A DNA stretch of 64,000 nucleotides from positions 124,001 to 188,000 of the forward strand of contig JALOCA010000001.1 in the NCBI GenBank assembly GCA_023227965.1, in the 5' to 3' direction. The stretch comes from Lentimicrobiaceae bacterium. GTDB lineage: Bacteria; Bacteroidota; Bacteroidia; Bacteroidales; JALOCA01. The number at the start of each line of letters is the position of its first letter. Position 1 is the first letter of the stretch. Shown here piece by piece: positions 55,842-64,000 of the stretch. The notes below the pieces were generated by a model. The model saw only the letters and a list, made by a program, of their open reading frames with translations, was not told the origin of the DNA and searched no databases. Made by a program: the position numbers and the translations under genes.

Positions 55842-56672
55842 TTATTCTTTTATCGCATTTATCAATACATAGGGAATACTAAGTTTTATCCCATCTAATA
55901 TCTTTGATTGCTCATTTAATCTTAATTCAATTGTATCAAATATTTGTTCAACTTTATCCGAAGGCAATAATTTAATCCATGAATCCATAAAGGCTAAACG
56001 AATGAAATAGTGGTTTAACAGTGCTGTCCCGTTAGCAAATCTATAATTAAATTGGTCGTGTTCCAAATCCTTAATTCCAAATCCATGTTTTTGAATCATT
56101 GAAATCATTTTATCAATCGGTGGTCGTTTATACAAAATATGTTGACGCATTAAATCAATCTCTTTATCCATGTGCAAATCCGATAGTACTTGTTCTAATT
56201 GTCCATAAAACTCGAACATAGTCTTATCTGTATTCATGGTCTGAACAAATTGTCCACCTTGTTTTATAATCCTTGAACATTCTGATAAGACCTTATCTAT
56301 ATCATTAACATTATTAATCCCATTATTACTTGTAATTAAATCAATTGAATCGTTATCCAATGGGATAAATTCAGCAACACCCTCAATAATCCTAACATTT
56401 GTTAAACCGTAATAATTAACCTTTTTATTAACTCTTTCAATTGCATCTTTCCATGGGTCAATTCCATAAACTACAGAACTATCACCAAGTCGCAAAGCAA
56501 TTTCAGTCAATGGGAAACCTGTCCCAAATCCTAAGTCAACTGCTGAAATGTTTGTTTTATAATTGATATAATCAAGCAATTTAAGTCCAAATGGAGCAGA
56601 CCAAATTGGTAATTCATCAAATACATCAATTAGTTTTGAGAAATCAAAATCGTTTTTTAAATACTGTTTCAT
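55842..56672 (-). CDS. SAM-dependent methyltransferase (cassette gene)
   Basis: The 276-residue class I methyltransferase has motif I VDLGFGTGFPLTEIAL, YGIDPWKDAIERVN and a post-I IPLDNDSIDLITSNNGINNV, then ECSRIIKQGGQFV. The substrate is unknown. The start MKQYLKNDFDFSKLIDVFDELPIWSAPFG looks complete, and its ATG lies inside the 94-nt repeat. It ends 11 nt before an ATTAGC core and belongs to the accessory cassette-like region. Codon use is AT-rich and differs from the pirin and rlmD genes beside it. Confidence 0.85.
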   Translation of the reverse strand: MKQYLKNDFDFSKLIDVFDELPIWSAPFGLKLLDYINYKTNISAVDLGFGTGFPLTEIALRLGDSSVVYGIDPWKDAIERVNKKVNYYGLTNVRIIEGVAEFIPLDNDSIDLITSNNGINNVNDIDKVLSECSRIIKQGGQFVQTMNTDKTMFEFYGQLEQVLSDLHMDKEIDLMRQHILYKRPPIDKMISMIQKHGFGIKDLEHDQFNYRFANGTALLNHYFIRLAFMDSWIKLLPSDKVEQIFDTIELRLNEQSKILDGIKLSIPYVLINAIKE

Positions 56673-56829
56673 CCGTAAATAATTTTGGATTAAGGTCGGA
56701 TGGAACTCGCATATGAGATTTCCATCCGTGTTTGTGTTTAACTAACATGCTCGGTTCATATCTGCTGATTTTTTCTCCGCTCAGCGGGATAAGTCCAGCT
56801 TTTTTTAATTTTACTTGCTTAATTTTCAT
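56644..56829 (-). CDS. Possible 61-residue small protein overlapping the methyltransferase start
   Basis: A frame of 61 codons with a basic start (MKIKQVKLKKAGLIPLSGEK) begins 26 nt after the GGTAAC end of the neighbouring attC-like site and overlaps the methyltransferase start. Its second half is encoded by the 94-nt repeat; the copy before dapB encodes the same peptide but is broken by a stop. It may be a real small cassette protein or a gene remnant. No domain recognised. Confidence 0.35.
   Translation of the reverse strand: MKIKQVKLKKAGLIPLSGEKISRYEPSMLVKHKHGWKSHMRVPSDLNPKLFTDETVFKKRF
56667..56760 (-). repeat. 94-nt repeat, copy 2, at the methyltransferase start
   Basis: This copy, inverted relative to 51883-51975, contains a stronger hairpin: CGGATGGAA pairs TTCCATCCG (9 bp) with an inner CTC/GAG. 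Like copy 1 it ends in ACGGATGAAA, so its ATG is the start of the adjoining gene. The two copies differ at about eight positions. Confidence 0.8.
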
Positions 56830-56855
56830 AGTGAATCTGTTCTTTTAACCTTGCA

Positions 56856-56985
56856 GGTAACGCCAGGCGCCATGTAGCGTGCGGGATTTCAATGCTTTAC
56901 TATTGTCCACCGAGGGAAAACCTAAATACGAGCTAGAACCCTCGAAAACCTCTGAAACCCGCATGATGTATACACTGTGTTAGCC
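56856..56985 (-). other. attC-like imperfect hairpin, site A
   Basis: The ends are GGTAAC (56856-56861) and GTTAGC (56979-56984). An inner arm GCGGG-A-TTTCA (56881-56891) pairs TGAAACCCGC (56953-56962) with one extrahelical A. A further CGAGGG (56911-56916) pairs CCCTCG (56939-56944). The GTTAGC end lies 12 nt beyond the stop of the 56997-58403 gene. The layout resembles integron attC sites but the core does not match the standard consensus exactly. Confidence 0.6.
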
Positions 56986-56996
56986 ACTGCCAATTT

Positions 56997-58403
56997 TCAA
57001 TCTTTATAGAATAACCCTCCCTTTTCAGATGGAGATAAAATCATTCTCCCACTAGGAAGTACAATGAAATCATTAAAACCTTTATCTGGTAAATTATCAA
57101 TCAAAGTACCTTTTTGTCCATTTACGTCAATGTAGTATATTTTTTTTGCATCATAAAGTGAATTGCAGGGCTTGTCAACATAATAAAAAAGTCTTTCTGG
57201 ATTTAATACGTTTTTTACATTGATTTCATTATAACATTGAATATCAGTAATTTTAATCCAAGAATTTCCTTTATCTACCGATTTAAAAATTGAGTAAGTC
57301 CCTCCCTTTTCAGTTTCTGCGTAAACAGCACCTTCATAAGTTACAAGCTCACATAAATTGTTATAATCTGAAATATAATAACCAACTAATTCCCATGTCT
57401 CTCCATTGTTTGAGGATTTTATTAGATGACTCCATTCATCAATCATTAATATGGTGTTTTCAATCTTTACAACACTTAAATATTCGTTTATCTCATAATG
57501 GTTGTAACTGACATTAAGCTTTTTCCAACTATCTCCCATATTGTTTGAATAGAAAATACCATTTGCGGCTGAATTACACAAGCATTCTGTATTATTGAAA
57601 AATTCAAATCGTCTAATGTAGTACTTTGATGATAATCCAATATTTGAATAATTCCAATTCTTACCATTATCTTTTGAAACAATAATTCCATTATTCCTAG
57701 TACCAAAAAATATTCGACCATTTGGACTAATTGCGGCATCATCTATAGAATACTGATTTTCTTTTAGTACTTCATTGTATATCTTTTCAAATGTTTGACC
57801 ATTATCAGTTGATTTATATACAGGATAAGAATTAAGTAGCCAAATATCTCCATTTGGGTTTATATCAAGTTTACCTCCATCAAAACTAAAGTCGGTTGGA
57901 TCAGGAAATGGTGATTTAAAAATATCAAATCCGCATGCTCTATTCCAATTCTCTCTTTTTATTGCACTTGCAGTAAAAACTATAGTATCAACTGGTTTTA
58001 TATAGTTTGTATCAATTAAAAAGACCATTAATTCATTTTCAATTTCACACCCTAAAAGCCATTTATTGCATAAAGTAACCTTTTGATTAAATCCATTTAC
58101 CTCGAAGACAGTTGAAATATACGTATTTGAATCATTACAGGCCGAATAATATAATTCACCCTTGATATGTTTTTCTTGAAGAACTGCTCCGCCTCCTTTT
58201 GTTACATGGTATTCAACTCTATGAATATTGGGATTAGAAATCTCAATAGAAATTGGATTAGCTAAGGTCTCAAGGAAATAACCAGATTGATTATTTCCCT
58301 GTATATTTCCATAATTAGGTAATTTGGGGATTCCCACCTTTTCCTTATCACAGGCTATTATCAAAAATGTTGTTGCTATTAATATTCTCAATATTGTTCT
58401 CAT
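56997..58403 (-). CDS. BNR/YCF48-like repeat lipoprotein (cassette gene)
   Basis: The 468-residue protein has a lipoprotein signal (MRTILRILIATTFLIIAC, Cys18). A beta-rich N-terminal part (20-160) is followed by about six propeller-like repeats with YKSTDNGQTFEKI, VSKDNGKNWNYSN, SNNMGDSWKKLN, KSSNNGETWELV and KSVDKGNSWIKI. These S-x-DxGxxW boxes mark BNR/sialidase-like blades (structural, not proof of sialidase activity). It sits between two attC-like hairpins, its stop 12 nt from a GTTAGC core. The function is unknown. Confidence 0.8.
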   Translation of the reverse strand: MRTILRILIATTFLIIACDKEKVGIPKLPNYGNIQGNNQSGYFLETLANPISIEISNPNIHRVEYHVTKGGGAVLQEKHIKGELYYSACNDSNTYISTVFEVNGFNQKVTLCNKWLLGCEIENELMVFLIDTNYIKPVDTIVFTASAIKRENWNRACGFDIFKSPFPDPTDFSFDGGKLDINPNGDIWLLNSYPVYKSTDNGQTFEKIYNEVLKENQYSIDDAAISPNGRIFFGTRNNGIIVSKDNGKNWNYSNIGLSSKYYIRRFEFFNNTECLCNSAANGIFYSNNMGDSWKKLNVSYNHYEINEYLSVVKIENTILMIDEWSHLIKSSNNGETWELVGYYISDYNNLCELVTYEGAVYAETEKGGTYSIFKSVDKGNSWIKITDIQCYNEINVKNVLNPERLFYYVDKPCNSLYDAKKIYYIDVNGQKGTLIDNLPDKGFNDFIVLPSGRMILSPSEKGGLFYKD

Positions 58404-58449
58404 GTTTGTTTATTTGATTTTATGTTCGCTGATCTTCGTTTTGGTTGTG

Positions 58450-58578
58450 GCTAACGGTTGCGTGTATGAAACGTTGGGGATTGCGGGCTTCGTTTCTATC
58501 CACCGACACAAACGCCGATGCGGGGCAGAACGCTTGATTTAACCACCTTAATCCCAATGTTTTATACACGATGTTAGC
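58450..58578 (-). other. attC-like imperfect hairpin, site B
   Basis: The left arm starts GCTAAC (58450-58455) and the right arm ends GTTAGC (58573-58578). After a 2-by-5-nt internal loop, CGTGTAT-AAAC-TTGGGATT pairs across with two A-C mismatches and one extra G. About 55 nt of variable sequence fill the tip. Outer pairing, an internal unpaired spacer, a second box and an extrahelical base are the features of an attC site. The GTTAGC end lies 11 nt beyond the stop of the 58590-60548 gene. Confidence 0.7.
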
Positions 58579-58589
58579 AGTTCGCCCTT

Positions 58590-60548
58590 TCATTTTCTAT
58601 TTTTAACCGCTTTATAAATTATTAAATCATCTTCTATTTTCAAAAATGTCAAGATTAGCAGTTTTAAGTATGTAAAATAGGCATACTCGTGCTTTTGTAT
58701 TTCATCCGGTTTTGCTTGAGTTCCGTGTAAATAACTATTCCTTAAATCTAAGCCATTTGTAAATTCACTTTTGTTCAGGAAATAATTAAAATAGTCTTGT
58801 TCTGGTTTGGAAAACAAAGTGCTATCAAAGAATATAATTTTCTCAACCTCCATCTGTTGGGCTTCTTGTCGCAATTCAAACGAATAACGATAGAAAGAAG
58901 CAACTTCATTGAGATATAAATCTTTAAGTATTATTACTCTTGCTGGATTTGTGATTTGAATAAAATCGTTGCTGTCAATATTTATAAACCCTTTGTCAAT
59001 TAAATAATTTAATTGAGGTTTTTGATGTGCCTCATAACTGCTATATTTTACTTCCTCGTTTGCAAGTAAATCGAAAAAAGTATGATAATGCTTTTCTTTA
59101 AAGGGTTCAACAAAAGCAAGTAAGGTTTGGTCAGAGAAGAACAGATTTATACAACCCACCATTTCTTTATTTTCTTCGTTGAAGTATAAATACTTACTTT
59201 TGATTAAGCTAGGAATGTCTTTTATGGCGGTTGGATTAGATGAAATTTGTAAAAGTTCAAAATCTATACTTCCGTCTTCAACAAAAAGTTTGAATTGTTT
59301 TAATACTGACTCAAACTCAGGAGCTAGTAATCTTACTTTTTCGAAGTATGATATAGCTGTAGGTATTGAGAAACTTGCATTGTTTGCAAACTCGAACTTT
59401 TCTTGGAATGATGAAGTGAAAACTTGATGCAAAACATTTTCCAACAAGATACCTAAGTCGCTAAGTACTTTATTGTAGGCTACTATTTGAAGATGCGAGG
59501 TCATCTCCATTAGATTAAATTCTGTTCCTCCTCTGTATTCATTTTGGGAATGGACGCCCATAATTCTTTCAAATACGCCCATTTTATTTTTCTTGCTTAC
59601 AAGATTAATTCTATGTTGAAGGTCAATGTATTCGAATAAAAATTTAAAATTTTGAAATAGCGAATATGGGTCACAGTTTTGCTTAATGAAATCTAAGCTG
59701 TATGTATAGTTTATTATGAAATTCTCATCAATAACACCGTCTTTAACTTTGCTTGTTTTTTCAGGAAAACTAACTGAAACACCATATTTCATTCCATTGT
59801 TTTCAGCGAAGAATTTCTCAGTTTCGCTTTTGTGCAAACGTTTCGCTTTTAAGCGTGTTTTATCATACACCTTAAAATCATTCCTGTTTCTTACGTTTTG
59901 AATGAGACCAATGTAATTATAGTTCACATCATTGGAATCTAAATAGTTTGAAAGAATCGTTTCCTTATCATCGACGGATAAACTTTTAGGAATAAATTTT
60001 TGATTTTTTTGAAAATCATCTTTGACCTCATAAACCGAAAGTAATATTTCAGCAGATTGAGAATATGTCAATAAGAAAAGTCTAATTTCTTTATCGTAAT
60101 GGTCAACTATGTTTTTGTGAGTTAAAATCTCGTGTATTATGTGTGGCTCATTTGAAAGAATGTCACTAAAAATAGGCTTAGAAATTCGCTTGAATACACT
60201 TTGATTATTGACCAATTCCCAAAACGAATGAACGTAATTTTGCAAAGTTTTTTCATATAAATTTACAACGTTACTGTCGTTAATTGTAGCCATAAATTGC
60301 CCTATGACTTTTCCAAATTCTGTTGCTTTTTGTTTGAAATTGGTAATGTCATCGTTAGTCCAACTTATCAAATACAATTCGTTGTCAATGTATTTTTTTA
60401 TGTTGTATAGTTCAAAAATATCGTTAATATCTGTGTAATTTGATTTTTTGTCAGACCTTAAAATATGTTCTCCTTTTTGGAGTTGGTGTCCACCTGCCAT
60501 ATCTTCTTTTGAGTAAAAAACTACTTTATTTAAGTCAGATTTTTTCAT
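58590..60548 (-). CDS. Unrecognised protein with C-terminal HEPN-like R-x4-H motif (cassette gene)
   Basis: I do not recognise this 652-residue cytoplasmic protein overall. It is mainly alpha-helical, with no signal peptide or membrane helix. Near the C-terminus, LRNSYLHGTQ (Arg603, His608) fits the R-x4-H motif of HEPN ribonucleases and is followed by a helix (YAYFTYLKLLILTFLKIEDD), as in DUF4209-like HEPN proteins. A winged-helix-like stretch (NYLIDKGFINI, near 500-520) comes before it. HEPN proteins are often toxins or phage-defence effectors. It is bounded by GTTAGC-type cores on both sides. The motif is seen; the nuclease role is inferred. Confidence 0.6.
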   Translation of the reverse strand: MKKSDLNKVVFYSKEDMAGGHQLQKGEHILRSDKKSNYTDINDIFELYNIKKYIDNELYLISWTNDDITNFKQKATEFGKVIGQFMATINDSNVVNLYEKTLQNYVHSFWELVNNQSVFKRISKPIFSDILSNEPHIIHEILTHKNIVDHYDKEIRLFLLTYSQSAEILLSVYEVKDDFQKNQKFIPKSLSVDDKETILSNYLDSNDVNYNYIGLIQNVRNRNDFKVYDKTRLKAKRLHKSETEKFFAENNGMKYGVSVSFPEKTSKVKDGVIDENFIINYTYSLDFIKQNCDPYSLFQNFKFLFEYIDLQHRINLVSKKNKMGVFERIMGVHSQNEYRGGTEFNLMEMTSHLQIVAYNKVLSDLGILLENVLHQVFTSSFQEKFEFANNASFSIPTAISYFEKVRLLAPEFESVLKQFKLFVEDGSIDFELLQISSNPTAIKDIPSLIKSKYLYFNEENKEMVGCINLFFSDQTLLAFVEPFKEKHYHTFFDLLANEEVKYSSYEAHQKPQLNYLIDKGFINIDSNDFIQITNPARVIILKDLYLNEVASFYRYSFELRQEAQQMEVEKIIFFDSTLFSKPEQDYFNYFLNKSEFTNGLDLRNSYLHGTQAKPDEIQKHEYAYFTYLKLLILTFLKIEDDLIIYKAVKNRK

Positions 60549-61328
60549 TTGTGCGGTGTCTGTTTTTTTTAGGGTGACTGCTAACTCGTTTATATCTATG
60601 ACAAAATCATACTATTGCTTCTCGTTTTGGACGTATATGTATGATTAGTGTCATTCATTATTTATTTTTTAAAAAGTAAAAATACTAATTTTTTACAAAT
60701 CATCAAATGGGCTTTTTATTTTTTGCAAACTTTTTTCTGTTATAGGGAATTGTTCAATTATGCATAGATTTTTTTTAATAAACAATGAATTTTAACTGAA
60801 ATGTCATGCAATGCATTTAAAATGATGAAATGTCCATAAGGGCTATGCCTATACCAACCGAGAATAATATTTTATGGATATTCCCCCGAGAAATCGGGGC
60901 AGGCTATTTGACCAATAAATTATAAAATTAATAACAAATGAAAATATCCCTCTCCAGGTTTTGATCTCCCACAGAGATATCATATACCGGATTCAGAAAA
61001 AAATAATTTCTATTCAGGACTAAACAAACAGCTAAAAGCTAAAAGCTAAAAGCAAAAAGCCATCCATAACTTTCAAACAAGCATCCTCATTTATCAAATA
61101 AGCATCTGTAAAGCTCAGACTGTATCGTCTTAAAAAGACTTGACAGAATTTGGGTTAATACTAAATCTGTTTATCAGGTGAGACATGCTGGACAGGATTT
61201 GTTTTTCAAGCAAAGTAAACCTCCTTAAACGAAGACTTTTACCAATCACCCATTTTTTTAGCTCAAATACTTCCCTTGCTACTAAAATCTGAAACCTAAA
61301 CCCTATCTTTGCAAAGCAATAATTTACA
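60549..61328. other. Long intergenic region with repeats, no supported gene
   Basis: No convincing coding ORF is present. It holds GCTAAC at 60580-60585 (the boundary core of the cassette region), an imperfect inverted repeat (ATGACA...ATCATAC, 60598-60655), a CCCCGA-GAAA-TCGGGG hairpin near 60884-60899 and a short tandem repeat at 61031-61060. The promoter of the RluA-type gene must lie in its right part. Confidence 0.5.
61031..61060. repeat. GCTAAAA tandem repeat
   Basis: Three perfect 7-bp units GCTAAAA (61031-61051) are followed by a degenerate GCAAAAAGC. This is a short low-complexity tract, intergenic, with no known role. Confidence 0.7.
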
Positions 61329-62201
61329 ATGGAAAAAGTAAAATACTCCACTATCTTGCTTGAGTATCTCCAAAAGGAGAAAGGGATACAGTCGAAAACC
61401 AAAATACGCAGCCTGCTGGGCTACGGTGCCATTAAAGTAAATGGCGTTCCGGCAAACAGGATAGATTCTGTACTTAATGCTGGTGATGAACTCGAGATAG
61501 TAAAACCGCCCCAAAAATTTAAGGCTACTCAAAAGCCGCTGTTTCCGGTTTTGTTTGAAGATGAATGGTACATAGCTGTTGATAAACCCGCTGGCTTACT
61601 TTCAGCCGGTGAAGTGAGTGCCAAAACCGACACCGCATTGAAGGCAGTTACCGCTTACATAAAAGAATCTTCCCGAGGTAAACAGCGCGCGCACATTGTC
61701 CACCGCCTCGATAAGGAAGTTTCGGGCATACTTGTAATTGCAAAAACAGAGGAAGCCATGCAGCGCCTGAAAGATAACTGGCAGGATACCGAAAAGTTGT
61801 ACTATGCCCTCGTAGAAGGACACCCTGCCTTAGACGAAGGTATCATCCGTAGCTGGCTTAAAGAATACAAGGAAAAAATATTCTCGGTAAAGGAAAGTGC
61901 AGATGCCAAATTAGCCATCACCCATTACAGGGTGATTAAAAAATATCCTTTACACACCCTGTTAGAAGTGAAATTAGAAACCGGAAGAAAAAACCAGATA
62001 CGGGTACATCTTTCCGACCTTAAATGTCCAATTGTGGGTGATTATAAATATGGAGCCGATAAAGAATTCGTCCGCAGGATACGCCTGCATGCTTTTTCGT
62101 TCGGTTTTTTCCATCCTTATACCAAAAAGCAGGTAATCATCACATCTCCTATGCCCAAAAAGTTTATTTCGCTTAAACCGGCTGACGAAAAATACAAATA
62201 G
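61329..62201 (+). CDS. RluA family pseudouridine synthase
   Basis: The 290-residue enzyme converts uridine to pseudouridine in rRNA or tRNA. The N-terminal S4 RNA-binding domain (about 20-70, KIRSLLGYGAIKVNGVPANRI) is followed by the synthase domain with DEWYIAVDKPAGLLS and catalytic HIVHRLDKEVSGILV (Asp in HRLDKE). LETGRKNQIRVHL and VGDYKYGAD are also present. The specific target (RluC, RluD or other) cannot be told. It converges with sdaA, with a 17-bp gap. Confidence 0.92.
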   Translation: MEKVKYSTILLEYLQKEKGIQSKTKIRSLLGYGAIKVNGVPANRIDSVLNAGDELEIVKPPQKFKATQKPLFPVLFEDEWYIAVDKPAGLLSAGEVSAKTDTALKAVTAYIKESSRGKQRAHIVHRLDKEVSGILVIAKTEEAMQRLKDNWQDTEKLYYALVEGHPALDEGIIRSWLKEYKEKIFSVKESADAKLAITHYRVIKKYPLHTLLEVKLETGRKNQIRVHLSDLKCPIVGDYKYGADKEFVRRIRLHAFSFGFFHPYTKKQVIITSPMPKKFISLKPADEKYK

Positions 62202-62218
62202 GGTTTTGTAACTCCGGT

Positions 62219-63448
62219 TTAGGGATTCGTTTCATTTTTTTTGTAGAAAGAAGCCTTGGAAAGTGCCAGTCCACCTTCAGAAGTTTCTTTGTAGATGCTT
62301 GGCAGGTCGTGCCCCGTTTGGTTCATCACGTTTACGATACGGTCGAAGCTTATTCGGTGTTTCCCGTCGGAAAGCATGGCAAAGCTGCAGGCATCCAGTG
62401 CCCGTGAGGCGGCAAAAGCATTCCGTTCGATGCAAGGGATTTGAACCAGCCCGGCAACGGGGTCGCAGGTAAGTCCGAGGTGGTGTTCAAGCCCCATTTC
62501 GGCAGCATATTCTATCTGGTAGGGTGTCCCGCCGAAAAGTTGTGCGGCAGCCCCTGATGCCATGGCACAGGCTGTTCCTATCTCGCCCTGGCAACCTACC
62601 TGAGCACCCGAAATGGAAGCATTTTTCTTTACAAGATTTCCAATTAAACCGGCAGTTGCCAGCGCACGGATTATTTTCTGCTCCGAAAAATCATGAGTTT
62701 CCTGCAAAACATACAAAACTGCAGGCAGTACACCGCTCGAGCCGCATGTAGGAGCCGTAACTATTTTCCCTCCTGAAGCATTTTCCTCAGCCACGGCAAG
62801 AGCGTAAGAAAAAGCAAGCCCCCGGCGTTTCATCGAGCCCCGGTAACTCTTTGCCTTAATATAATATGCTGAAGCTTTACGTGGTAGGTGAATAATTCCA
62901 GGTAAAACGCCTTCGTGTTCTATTCCCCGCACTACTGCCGATTTCATCACTTTCCACACCTGGTAAAGATAATCCCAGAATTCTTCTTTCTCATGTGCTT
63001 CAGCGTACTCCCAAAATGAAGCTCCGTTTTTAAAGCACCATTCAAGGATTTCATTCATTTTTTGGTGTTCATAAATAATTTCTTTCCGGGGTTGCAGTGA
63101 AGATTTTTCATCAACAATGGCTCCGCCTCCTATGCTGTAGGCAGTCCATTCTGCCAACTGCCGGTTTTCTGAATCGAAAGCCTCAAAAGTCATGGCATTG
63201 GGATGAAAAGGAAGAAAAACAGATGGTTCCCAGTCAATTTCGATAGGAAATGGTGAAAAAGTGTTTATGAGGGCTTTATCGGTAAGGTGCCCTTTTCCGG
63301 TAGCGGCAAGGCTTCCGAAAAGGGTAACCTTGTAATGGTCGGCATCAGGTTGTTGTGATAAAAATGTCTCGGCGGCTTTTTTGGGTCCCATGGTGTGGCT
63401 GCTCGAAGGACCGTAGCCAATGCGGTATATTTCGCTGATAGATTCCAT
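62219..63448 (-). CDS. sdaA: L-serine ammonia-lyase, iron-sulfur dependent
   Basis: The 409-residue single-chain enzyme deaminates serine to pyruvate. It has the N-terminal beta domain (SISEIYRIGYGPSSSHTMGPKKAAE) and the alpha domain with cluster cysteines in VTAPTCGSSGVLPAVL, QVGCQGEIGTACAMASG and GLTCDPVAGLVQIPCIERN. The length and motif order match the E. coli SdaA type. It is a single gene, divergent from the DUF362 gene with a 74-bp gap. Confidence 0.95.
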   Translation of the reverse strand: MESISEIYRIGYGPSSSHTMGPKKAAETFLSQQPDADHYKVTLFGSLAATGKGHLTDKALINTFSPFPIEIDWEPSVFLPFHPNAMTFEAFDSENRQLAEWTAYSIGGGAIVDEKSSLQPRKEIIYEHQKMNEILEWCFKNGASFWEYAEAHEKEEFWDYLYQVWKVMKSAVVRGIEHEGVLPGIIHLPRKASAYYIKAKSYRGSMKRRGLAFSYALAVAEENASGGKIVTAPTCGSSGVLPAVLYVLQETHDFSEQKIIRALATAGLIGNLVKKNASISGAQVGCQGEIGTACAMASGAAAQLFGGTPYQIEYAAEMGLEHHLGLTCDPVAGLVQIPCIERNAFAASRALDACSFAMLSDGKHRISFDRIVNVMNQTGHDLPSIYKETSEGGLALSKASFYKKNETNP

Positions 63449-63522
63449 TGTTAGTGTAAATTTTTTAGATAAGTTGCAAAGGTATTGAAAGAAGTTTTAT
63501 TTTTACTCGCAATTTATTCATT

Positions 63523-64000
63523 ATGAAACGTCGTGATTTTCTGAAAAGCAGCCTCGGAATTGGGGCTATTGCCGGGGCAGGTTTCACTCTGGGAAGCTAT
63601 GGTGAGATGCTTGCGGCATCAAATATGCTGCCTCCTTTGTACGACCTTGTAGCCGTAAAGGGTGGCGAACCGGATGTGATGTTTGAAAAAGCCATCCGTT
63701 CATTAGGGGGGATGACGGCTTTTGTGAAAAAAGGTCAGAAAGTAGTGGTAAAACCTAACATAGGGTGGGATGTAAGCCCCGAACGAGGCGGAGATACAAA
63801 TCCTAAATTGATTTATTCCATCGTTAAACACTGCCTCGATGCAGGAGCCAAAGAAGTCTTTGTTTTTGATAATACCTGCGACAATTGGGCTAAATGTTAT
63901 AAGAACAGCGGCATTGAAAAAGCCGTAAAAGATGCCGGCGGAAAGATTGCCCCGGGCAATTCAGAGGCAAACTACCAACAGGTAGATGTAAAAAACGGGA
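63523..64000 (+). CDS. DUF362 domain protein with Tat signal (3' end beyond window)
   Basis: The first 159 codons of a larger gene are visible. The start MKRRDFLKSSLGIGAIAGAGF is a twin-arginine (Tat) export signal (KRRDFLK). It is followed by the DUF362 opening: LVAVKGGEPDVMFEKAIRSLGG, VVVKPNIGWDVSPERGGDTNP and CLDAGAKEVFVFDNTCDNW. DUF362 proteins often carry iron-sulfur clusters, but that part is outside the window. The frame is open to 64000. Confidence 0.9.
   Translation, partial: MKRRDFLKSSLGIGAIAGAGFTLGSYGEMLAASNMLPPLYDLVAVKGGEPDVMFEKAIRSLGGMTAFVKKGQKVVVKPNIGWDVSPERGGDTNPKLIYSIVKHCLDAGAKEVFVFDNTCDNWAKCYKNSGIEKAVKDAGGKIAPGNSEANYQQVDVKNG

Noticed and set aside
56997..58403. Calling the BNR-repeat lipoprotein a sialidase
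   Set aside because: The S-x-DxGxxW boxes are structural propeller features; I do not see the catalytic arginine triad arrangement, and similar repeats occur in non-enzymes.
60884..60899. Hairpin CCCCGA-GAAA-TCGGGG as a terminator
   Set aside because: No T-run follows on either strand and no gene ends nearby.
61130..61402. A 90-codon minus-strand ORF before the RluA-type gene
   Set aside because: It has no recognisable domain, overlaps the start of a clear gene on the other strand and lacks a convincing start region.

Overview
The window looks like a chromosomal segment of a low-GC, free-living or uncultured member of the Bacteroidota, probably Bacteroidales-like. Three kinds of evidence agree. 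The gene families are typical of the phylum: a CarboxypepD_reg/TonB receptor, GWxTD protein, PorQ and a type IX secretion (T9SS) cargo, FISUMP lipoproteins, LruC, DUF5723, DUF5683, DUF3276 and YbbR. The promoter -7 boxes have the phylum form TAnnTTTG. Gene order includes the porQ-ispH-recF-DUF721 and nusB-DUF1573-yajC-ybbR-coaE clusters and parA-parB-DUF5683-dapB.

Region by region. 1-4.2 kb holds a FISUMP ORF that looks 5'-truncated beside a perfect 15-bp palindrome, then a TonB-dependent receptor under a TPP riboswitch (a likely thiamin uptake receptor) and a DUF434 protein. 4.2-8.2 kb holds aroQ, a GT2 glycosyltransferase, an LpxL-type acyltransferase and a GWxTD protein. 8.4-8.6 kb holds two tandem tRNA-Ser genes. 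8.6-19.9 kb holds a TPR/LytS-type sensor kinase, an M23 peptidase, an uncharacterised envelope trio (DUF3352-like, lipoprotein, DUF5723) and a glucosaminidase with LysM domains. 20-22.7 kb holds rsmG, a lipoprotein and an overlapping operon of a thiamin-binding protein, a PnuC/PnuT transporter and a NadR-like kinase. 22.9-28.8 kb is a surface-glycan patch (GT4, formyltransferase/GINT1-N-like fusion, methyltransferase, flippase) followed by a CAP-SPOR protein. 28.8-32.6 kb holds an LruC protein with eight chitobiase-C-like repeats and a small partner lipoprotein. 33-38.8 kb holds tRNA-His, AIM24, an orphan DppC-like permease, DUF721, recF, ispH and porQ. 39-43.5 kb holds a large repeat-built T9SS cargo and a PKD/FISUMP lipoprotein. 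43.5-54.8 kb is housekeeping. 61.3-64 kb holds an RluA-type pseudouridine synthase, sdaA and the start of a Tat-exported DUF362 protein.

The most unusual part is 55.6-60.6 kb. Three unrelated accessory genes, all on the minus strand, are separated by long imperfect hairpins with CTAAC/GTTAG ends. Each gene stops 11-12 nt before a (G/A)TTAGC core. This looks like a small gene-cassette array resembling integron attC sites, without an integrase in the window. One cassette gene is an unrecognised 652-residue protein with a C-terminal R-x4-H HEPN-like motif, a possible defence or toxin protein. Another carries a 94-nt element that recurs about 4.7 kb away as the leader and start codon of dapB.

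Metabolically, the riboswitch-controlled receptor and the PnuT-like operon suggest thiamin or thiamin-precursor scavenging. PorQ and the T9SS cargo show an active type IX system. Functions assigned here rest on motif recognition by eye, without database searches.
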